From NCBI GenBank assembly GCA_047639575.1, contig JBLIOB010000049.1, positions 1 to 19,315 on the forward strand: 19,315 nt of DNA. Reading direction: 5' to 3'. Shown piece after piece: positions 15,665 to 19,315 of this stretch. A model generated the notes under the pieces. It was given only the letters and a program-made list of their open reading frames with translations, made no database searches and had not been told where the DNA came from. How positions within the stretch are numbered: position 1 is the first letter of the stretch; each line of letters starts with the position of its first letter. Both the position numbers and the translations under genes were made by a program. This DNA comes from JBLIOB01 sp047639575. GTDB taxonomy: Bacteria; Bacteroidota; Bacteroidia; Flavobacteriales_D; Parvicellaceae.

Positions 15665-16672
15665 TCACTCTAAGTCACTATAGATCTTATTTCCTTTGGC
15701 AAAGGCTTGCCAAACAATCCCACCATCATAAGTTCCTTCATTGTTGATGTTCAGGTTTTTACCTAGCGCTTTTCGTTTTTTCAACATACTACCCAACTTA
15801 GCGTAGAAATTAAAGTGCGCTTTCGCCACAGCAAAAATGTGACCGAACTGAAAGGAGAAAAGAAACTTAACAGACGCCAAACCATCTAGACACAGACGCC
15901 ACCAGATCTTGATGAATAAATTCCCAGATCGATAGTTTTTAGCAATCGTGTAAAGATTGTTTCTAAAGTTTAAAAATGTCTTCCTCGGACTAGAGTAGGT
16001 GAGGGTTCCTCCTCCAACATGGTAGACTGTAGATTCAGAGCAATACCAAATTTTTCGTCCTTCGTTCTTTAGTCGCCAGCAAAGATCAATTTCTTCCATG
16101 TGTGCGAAAAAGTCTTCGTCCAGTCCACCATGTCTATGGTAGTCTTCTGAACGAATAAACATACAGGCGCCAGTTGCCCAAAAGATTTCTCTACTATCAT
16201 CATATTGGCCTAAGTCTTCTTCTGTTTGGGCGAATATTCTTCCTCTACAAAACGTATAGCCATGTTTGTCCATGAAACCTCCTGCTGCACCAGCGTGCTC
16301 AAAATTCTTTTTGTTATGGTAGGCTTTCACTTTGGGTTGGCAGGCGGCAATGGTAGGATCAGCTTCCATTAATGATAGGAGGGGAGTGAGCCATTCCGCG
16401 GTTACTTCAACGTCTGAATTAAGGAGCACGTAGATATCCGCTTCAATGTGTTTTAATCCATCATTATAGCCTTTAGCAAATCCGCCATTTTCTGAATTCT
16501 GTACAATTTTAATGGAAGGGTATTCTGATTTGATAAATGCAACAGAATCATCTGTAGAGTCATTATCAATGACCCATAAATCGGCACCCCGAGAGTTTTG
16601 CGAGACTGAAGGAAGGAATTTCTCTAAGAATCCTTTTCCGTTCCAATTTAATATAACAACTGCGGTTTTCAA
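15665..16672 (-). CDS. Family 2 glycosyltransferase (rhamnosyltransferase-like)
   Basis: 335 residues. GT2 motifs: VVILNWNGKGFLEKFLPS at the N-terminus, VIDNDSTDDS (34-43), NGGFAKGYN (62-70), the metal-binding N85-S86-D87 in place of DxD, and HMEEIDLCWRLKNEG as the acceptor/base region. It transfers a sugar from an NDP-sugar to a surface glycan or lipid carrier at the cytoplasmic face of the membrane; the donor is not known. Two weakly hydrophobic stretches near residues 255-290 may be membrane-associated. The start codon is TTG at 16670-16672: an in-frame TGA lies two codons upstream (16679-16681) and no ATG occurs near the conserved start. It lies 65 bp downstream of the GWxTD gene. Confidence 0.93.
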   Translation of the reverse strand: MKTAVVILNWNGKGFLEKFLPSVSQNSRGADLWVIDNDSTDDSVAFIKSEYPSIKIVQNSENGGFAKGYNDGLKHIEADIYVLLNSDVEVTAEWLTPLLSLMEADPTIAACQPKVKAYHNKKNFEHAGAAGGFMDKHGYTFCRGRIFAQTEEDLGQYDDSREIFWATGACMFIRSEDYHRHGGLDEDFFAHMEEIDLCWRLKNEGRKIWYCSESTVYHVGGGTLTYSSPRKTFLNFRNNLYTIAKNYRSGNLFIKIWWRLCLDGLASVKFLFSFQFGHIFAVAKAHFNFYAKLGSMLKKRKALGKNLNINNEGTYDGGIVWQAFAKGNKIYSDLE

Positions 16673-16679
16673 TTTGCGT

Positions 16680-16687
16680 CAAATATA
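16680..16687 (-). promoter_or_regulatory. Possible -7 element directly before the GT2 start
   Basis: Minus-strand TATATTTG matches TAnnTTTG and ends 7 nt before the TTG start, which would give a leaderless or nearly leaderless mRNA. No -33 TTG is found at proper spacing, so a chance match is possible in this AT-rich DNA. Confidence 0.3.
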
Positions 16688-16737
16688 GCAGATTGGAGCT
16701 GAATCTCTAAGATTTTACAATTAGTTAACGAAGTTGA

Positions 16738-18222
16738 CTAGCGTGGATTGTTGAAGATGTCATTACTCCTAGAACCATGAGATGAATTAGCCGGAGTAGT
16801 CTGATCTAGATTTCCGAAAGGCGAAGTCCTTTTCTGTAAATCAATTTGCCATCTATAATTCTGTCTTTCTCCTCGCATGTCAGAATGTAAAATTTCATAA
16901 TCGTTAGTTACCAAATCTGGGAGATAGAAAATGAATTTACGGTTACTAAACTGCCCAAGCTTGTAGTAATGCCATACTTGGTATGGATAAGAAGAAGGCT
17001 CATGCGGACGATCAGTTAATGTATTTGGCGCACCATACTTCAAGTAAATACGACCTCTATCCGTAACATACCCTTCTTTAACGGTTGTACCGAATAAACG
17101 ATCCACTTGGCGAACCTGCTCTAAATACTCATTCCATTTCTCTTCAGCGTCTGGGTATCGTTGCGTCCAGAAATTGTAGAAGAATTGCTTTTTAGTTTCA
17201 AATTCTAATGCTTCTAATTTCATTTGAATTACTGAATTCTCAATATCGTTAGCGATAGGTGATAAGCATTTGATTGCTTCTGAAATTGAATCTTCAGAAA
17301 TAAAGTTGGCGGCAAATGAATTGGAATAATCAATATCTGCTAAAGAAGCTATGTCTGGATTAGCCACTGGATTTAAACGATCGAAAAACAGTCGTTTCGT
17401 TTCCACAATTTTATTGGATTTGTCTCTAATTTCTATCACCAAATTATAGCTGCCAGAAGGAAGCTCTTCAATATCAAATGAATTGAATACAACGTTTACC
17501 TTTTCTGTAGACATCTTACTGAATCGAGAATAGTTATCAAAGCGAGTTGATGTAGAAGCCTTTTCAATGTATTGGTTCACTATGTATCTGTTCTCTGCTC
17601 CTAAAGCTCTCTCAGAGCCATAAATTTCCATGTAGTATACCAACTTGCCAACACTTGGAGGAAAGTAGTTAGAAACATAAGGAATTACTTCATATCCAGA
17701 TTTACTCCATTCTGTAAAAACATCACTCTTTTTAAATGACTGCAACAATTCAACGTCAGAAGTTTCTAGTTTGTTTTTAGAGATCGTATGTACTTCAAGC
17801 ACTTGGCTATTTTTAATCGCTGGATTTTCTTTATTGTTTAAATCAGTAATGATGAGGTCGTAGTTATAAAGCCCTGGTTTTAATTTCCATCTTTTTTGAT
17901 CTACGAAATCCAGAATAAGGCTGTCATTTTTAATAATCGGACTTTTCAAGTTATACTTCTTAAAGTCGATGATGGAATCATGTTGTTTGATAATCTGGGT
18001 TACCTGAACTTCACCCTGCGGATTGCCATTTGCGTTTTTCACATATTCTATGGTGTGTCCAGCAAATGAGAGGTAGGTTTCGATGTAATTTCCTTGCTCG
18101 GGAGCATAAAAATTCTTGTAATCGAAGAAAGCCATTAATGGATCTGATTCCGGGGCTGGCTGTTGAGACCAGCTTGTAACAGCGTAAACTGTTAAGAACA
18201 AAGCAATAAAAGATGATTTCAT
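16738..18222 (-). CDS. Exported GWxTD-domain protein of unknown function
   Basis: 494 residues. The first 19 (MKSSFIALFLTVYAVTSWS) are a signal peptide, so the protein is periplasmic or outer-membrane associated. The middle is beta-rich, with lines such as GLYNYDLIITDL and GSYNLVIEIRDKSNK, resembling Ig-like sandwich domains. The C-terminal third carries the GWxTD domain: FWTQRYPDAEEKWNEYLEQV, then G384-Y-V-T-D388-RGRIYLKYGAP, with Tyr in place of the name-giving Trp, then WHYYKLGQF...FIFYLPD. The family is widespread in Bacteroidota and its role is unknown. A longer frame begins with TTG at 18384, but the ATG at 18220-18222 opens the signal peptide and is preferred. It probably shares a transcript with the GT2 gene. 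Confidence 0.9.
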   Translation of the reverse strand: MKSSFIALFLTVYAVTSWSQQPAPESDPLMAFFDYKNFYAPEQGNYIETYLSFAGHTIEYVKNANGNPQGEVQVTQIIKQHDSIIDFKKYNLKSPIIKNDSLILDFVDQKRWKLKPGLYNYDLIITDLNNKENPAIKNSQVLEVHTISKNKLETSDVELLQSFKKSDVFTEWSKSGYEVIPYVSNYFPPSVGKLVYYMEIYGSERALGAENRYIVNQYIEKASTSTRFDNYSRFSKMSTEKVNVVFNSFDIEELPSGSYNLVIEIRDKSNKIVETKRLFFDRLNPVANPDIASLADIDYSNSFAANFISEDSISEAIKCLSPIANDIENSVIQMKLEALEFETKKQFFYNFWTQRYPDAEEKWNEYLEQVRQVDRLFGTTVKEGYVTDRGRIYLKYGAPNTLTDRPHEPSSYPYQVWHYYKLGQFSNRKFIFYLPDLVTNDYEILHSDMRGERQNYRWQIDLQKRTSPFGNLDQTTPANSSHGSRSNDIFNNPR

Positions 18223-18389
18223 TTTACTCAAAGCAGTTGATTTTTCGGAAAGTTTAACGAATTTATTAGCGGATATATTGATGCGGAATTTTGAAACATA
18301 ATGATATGATAGAAATTTTAAAGAAAAGATATTTGATAAGAAAGAGTTAAAATTTCGCAAAATCATCTGTTTTGGGTATATCAAGACAA

Positions 18390-18416
18390 CAAAAGTAATG
18401 CCTTTCCATAAAACAA
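18390..18416 (-). promoter_or_regulatory. Candidate promoter of the GWxTD-GT2 unit
   Basis: Minus strand: TTG at 18416-18414, then 16 nt, then TACTTTTG (18397-18390), an exact TAnnTTTG match. Spacing is one base short of the usual range. It would give a leader of about 160 nt to the ATG at 18222. Confidence 0.45.
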
Positions 18417-18463
18417 TGGGCAGGTATTTGATTAACGGTGGTAATTTTTTAGGGAAAACGCCT

Positions 18464-18492
18464 TTGGAGAATGAAAAGGTTTTTTACATTTG
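18464..18492 (+). promoter_or_regulatory. Promoter of tRNA-Ser
   Basis: TTG (18464-18466, within TTTG), 18 nt, then TACATTTG (18485-18492). This matches the Bacteroidota/Flavobacterium TTG-N17-23-TAnnTTTG consensus in both elements and spacing. The start would be near 18499, about 115 nt before the tRNA. Confidence 0.6.
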
Positions 18493-18530
18493 TGCTCCTT
18501 CGCGCCAAAAAGTTGGCGCTTCGGAGCACA
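18491..18530 (+). repeat. Interrupted palindrome at the tRNA promoter
   Basis: TGTGCTCC (18491-18498) pairs with GGAGCACA (18523-18530), and GCGCCAA (18502-18508) pairs with TTGGCGC (18513-18519). They are separated by a symmetric TTC/TTC internal loop and an AAAG tip. It overlaps the last bases of the -7 element and the likely transcription start. Confidence 0.75.
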
Positions 18531-18613
18531 CAGCACTCTATTTCCCTCTGGTTTCCAGAGCTTTAGTGGCTAAGTTCTCTCAGAAATAAGGAATAAAGAA
18601 AAAAATTGACCTA

Positions 18614-18698
18614 GGTGAAGTGGCAGAGTGGTCGAATGCACTAGTCTTGAAAACTAGCGTGCTGCAAGGCACCGGGGGTTCGAATCCCTCCTTCACCG
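18614..18698 (+). tRNA. tRNA-Ser (anticodon UGA)
   Basis: 85-nt type II tRNA. Acceptor GGTGAAG (18614-18620) pairs with CTTCACC (18691-18697), with discriminator G at 18698. The anticodon stem CTAGT/ACTAG encloses loop CTTGAAA with TGA at 18648-18650. A long variable arm (GTGCTGCAAGGCAC) and the T arm with GGTTCGAATCC are complete. CCA is not encoded (GCA follows). It is preceded by its own promoter and followed at once by a strong terminator. It decodes serine UCN codons. Confidence 0.97.
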
Positions 18699-18703
18699 CA
18701 ACC

Positions 18704-18735
18704 AAAGGGCTTCCGATTTATCGGGAGCCCTTTTT
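18704..18735 (+). terminator. Rho-independent terminator of tRNA-Ser
   Basis: AAAGGGCTTCCGAT (18704-18717) pairs with ATCGGGAGCCCTTT (18720-18733), with one T-G pair, followed by TTTTTATTT. Confidence 0.9.
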
Positions 18736-18777
18736 ATTTGGCTAAGTTTCTGAAGCTTCGCTTCAAGAAGCAGAGCA

Positions 18778-18807
18778 AAATAAAAAGGCAGCTTCGCTCC
18801 GCGAAGC
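18778..18807 (-). terminator. Minus-strand terminator facing the tRNA terminator
   Basis: GCTTCGC (18791-18797) and GCGAAGC (18801-18807) form a perfect 7-bp stem with a TCC loop. Read on the minus strand it is followed by TGCCTTTTTATTT. It would stop transcripts coming from the right edge. Confidence 0.6.
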
Positions 18808-18815
18808 CCTTTGGT

Positions 18816-18889
18816 TGCAAGGCTCCCCCTCACGGGATCACGAGTGAATGCAATGAGCGAGGTAATCCCTCCTTAACTGCTCCGATAAA
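18816..18889 (+). pseudogene. Degenerate partial copy of the tRNA-Ser 3' half
   Basis: TGCAAGGC (18816-18823) equals tRNA 18663-18670. AATCCCTCCTT (18864-18874) equals tRNA 18683-18693 and is followed by AACTGC against CACCGC. TCCGATAAAT then resembles TCCGATTTAT in the tRNA terminator. The T-loop region is replaced by about 28 extra bases, so no tRNA can form. It may be an old duplication or the scar of an element that used the tRNA 3' end. Confidence 0.5.
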
Positions 18890-18913
18890 TATCAATATTC
18901 ATCAACATCAATT

Positions 18914-18949
18914 AAAAACCCCTAGGAGCAAAACTTCTAAGGTTTTTTT
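18914..18949 (+). terminator. Terminator-like hairpin
   Basis: AAAAACC (18914-18920) pairs with GGTTTTT (18941-18947), and TAG/CTA with AG/CT continue the stem with mismatches around a CAAAA loop. The T-run then goes on as TTTGTTTTT. It follows the degenerate tRNA copy and may be its former terminator. Confidence 0.5.
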
Positions 18950-19021
18950 GTTTTTAAGCCGCTATCAAGATTATGCAGATATATGCAACATAGGAGTGAC
19001 CAATTCGGTTACCTCTAAATT

Positions 19022-19048
19022 CTTCTACCTCTATAAGTAAGGTAGAAG
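19022..19048. repeat. 9-bp inverted repeat hairpin
   Basis: CTTCTACCT (19022-19030) and AGGTAGAAG (19040-19048) pair perfectly around a 9-nt loop. CGGTTTTC follows; no clear T-run. Confidence 0.6.
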
Positions 19049-19119
19049 CGGTTTTCAATTTTAGGCTCGGGTGTGGGGACTGCATTTACGTTATTGGTTC
19101 AAGTCCCGTTTTAGGTGTT

Positions 19120-19151
19120 AAGGCCTGAAACGTGATATTGCAGGGCTTTTT
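19120..19151 (+). terminator. Terminator-like hairpin
   Basis: AAGGCCTG (19120-19127) pairs with CAGGGCTT (19141-19148) with one mismatch and is followed by TTTT. It comes just after a GGTTCAAGTCCC segment that resembles a tRNA T arm. Confidence 0.5.
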
Positions 19152-19245
19152 GTTGGTTCTAACTAAAAAATGCTTTTTTTAATTTTCCTTTTGGACATCC
19201 GGTTAGGCAGAGACTTGACAAGTGCTAAGTATTTCCGATTAAACT

Positions 19246-19315
19246 TTAGTGGCTGTTTTCTTTTATTGAATTAATTGTATTTCGAAGTTGGGTTCTTTTT
19301 TCATCGTATTGTTCT
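19246..19315 (-). CDS. Possible C-terminal end of a gene continuing beyond the window
   Basis: On the minus strand a frame is open from the edge to TAA at 19246-19248, giving EQYDEKRTQLRNTINSIKENSH. It is charged and helical, perhaps the end of a coiled coil. It is too short to assign and may be chance. The minus-strand terminator at 18778-18807 would suit a gene on this strand. Confidence 0.25.
   Translation of the reverse strand, partial: EQYDEKRTQLRNTINSIKENSH

Larger units (their letters stand above)
18223..18613. other. 391-bp divergent intergenic region
   Basis: Holds a candidate minus-strand promoter for the GWxTD gene (18390-18416), a plus-strand promoter for tRNA-Ser (18464-18492) and a strong hairpin at the predicted tRNA transcription start (18491-18530). 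A 63-codon open frame at 18398-18589 runs across the promoter and hairpin and is not a credible gene. I see nothing further. Confidence 0.6.
18698..18818. repeat. Inverted repeat: mirrored copy of the tRNA tail and terminator
   Basis: GCAACCAAAGGGCTTC (18698-18713) recurs as its exact reverse complement at 18803-18818. The similarity resumes at the far ends: GCCCTTTTTATTT after the tRNA terminator, and GCCTTTTTATTT read on the minus strand near 18778-18789. Only the hairpin interiors differ. Confidence 0.8.
18890..19245. other. Non-coding remainder downstream of tRNA-Ser
   Basis: No credible gene. The stretch holds the hairpins at 18914-18949, 19022-19048 and 19120-19151, plus a tRNA-like fragment around 19050-19115 (TTTAGGCTC, then GGTTCAAGTCCC) that cannot fold into a full cloverleaf. 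The remainder is AT-rich DNA without visible features. Confidence 0.5.

Noticed and set aside
18223..18384. 54-residue N-terminal extension of the GWxTD protein
   Set aside because: It starts with TTG, overlaps the candidate promoter, and would bury the clear signal peptide beginning at the ATG 18222.
18398..18589. 63-codon open frame on the plus strand
   Set aside because: It crosses a full-consensus promoter and a strong hairpin before tRNA-Ser and shows no protein-like pattern.
18738..19040. 100-codon open frame on the plus strand
   Set aside because: It begins inside the tRNA terminator tail and covers inverted repeats, a tRNA relic and another terminator.

Overview
This AT-rich window most likely comes from a Bacteroidota chromosome, probably a marine or freshwater member of the Flavobacteriales. 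The evidence is an M36-type secreted metallopeptidase with a C-terminal type IX secretion (T9SS) sorting domain, a GWxTD-domain protein, several TAnnTTTG -7 promoter elements, few Shine-Dalgarno sites, and housekeeping genes of the Bacteroidota type. The exact genus cannot be read from the sequence.

Layout, left to right. Positions 1-423 hold a possible gene 3' end, an AT-rich hairpin and a probable terminator. Next is an exported TPR-like protein (424-1641, +), convergent and almost touching a secreted protein with propeller-like repeats and two tandem Tudor/agenet-like modules (1643-3490, -). A tightly packed minus-strand operon follows (7906 down to 3589): a 12-repeat TPR protein, phosphosulfolactate synthase (ComA), a single-domain rhodanese, a DUF368 (PopT-type) membrane protein and shikimate dehydrogenase (aroE). 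The first three junctions are all TAATG stop/start overlaps and the last is an 11-nt overlap. A divergent promoter region (7907-8155) separates this operon from phosphoglucosamine mutase (glmM, +).

Between glmM and the next gene is a 555-bp repeat-rich gap with a perfect 48-bp palindrome inside a larger dyad, bounded by 14-bp direct repeats. A cysteine desulfurase gene overlaps a PhnP-like metallo-beta-lactamase-fold hydrolase by ATGA. The secreted M36 peptidase follows, ends in a strong terminator, and is followed by type II 3-dehydroquinase (aroQ). Converging on aroQ are a GT2 glycosyltransferase and, upstream of it, a GWxTD-domain exported protein (both -).

The right end carries a tRNA-Ser(UGA) gene with its own promoter and terminator. 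After it comes a palindromic scar-like region with an inverted copy of the tRNA tail and terminator, a degenerate partial copy of the tRNA 3' half, further terminators, a second tRNA-like fragment and possibly the 3' end of a minus-strand gene at the edge.

Functional themes: envelope building (glmM for UDP-GlcNAc, DUF368 for undecaprenyl-phosphate recycling, GT2), aromatic amino-acid synthesis (aroE and aroQ in separate units), sulfur chemistry (ComA uses sulfite, rhodanese and cysteine desulfurase move sulfane sulfur), and secreted proteins. No CRISPR array, intact insertion sequence, prophage or obvious defence system is visible. The most unusual elements are the coupled TPR-ComA-rhodanese-DUF368-aroE operon, the 48-bp palindrome, the tandem Tudor-like exported protein and the rearranged DNA downstream of tRNA-Ser.
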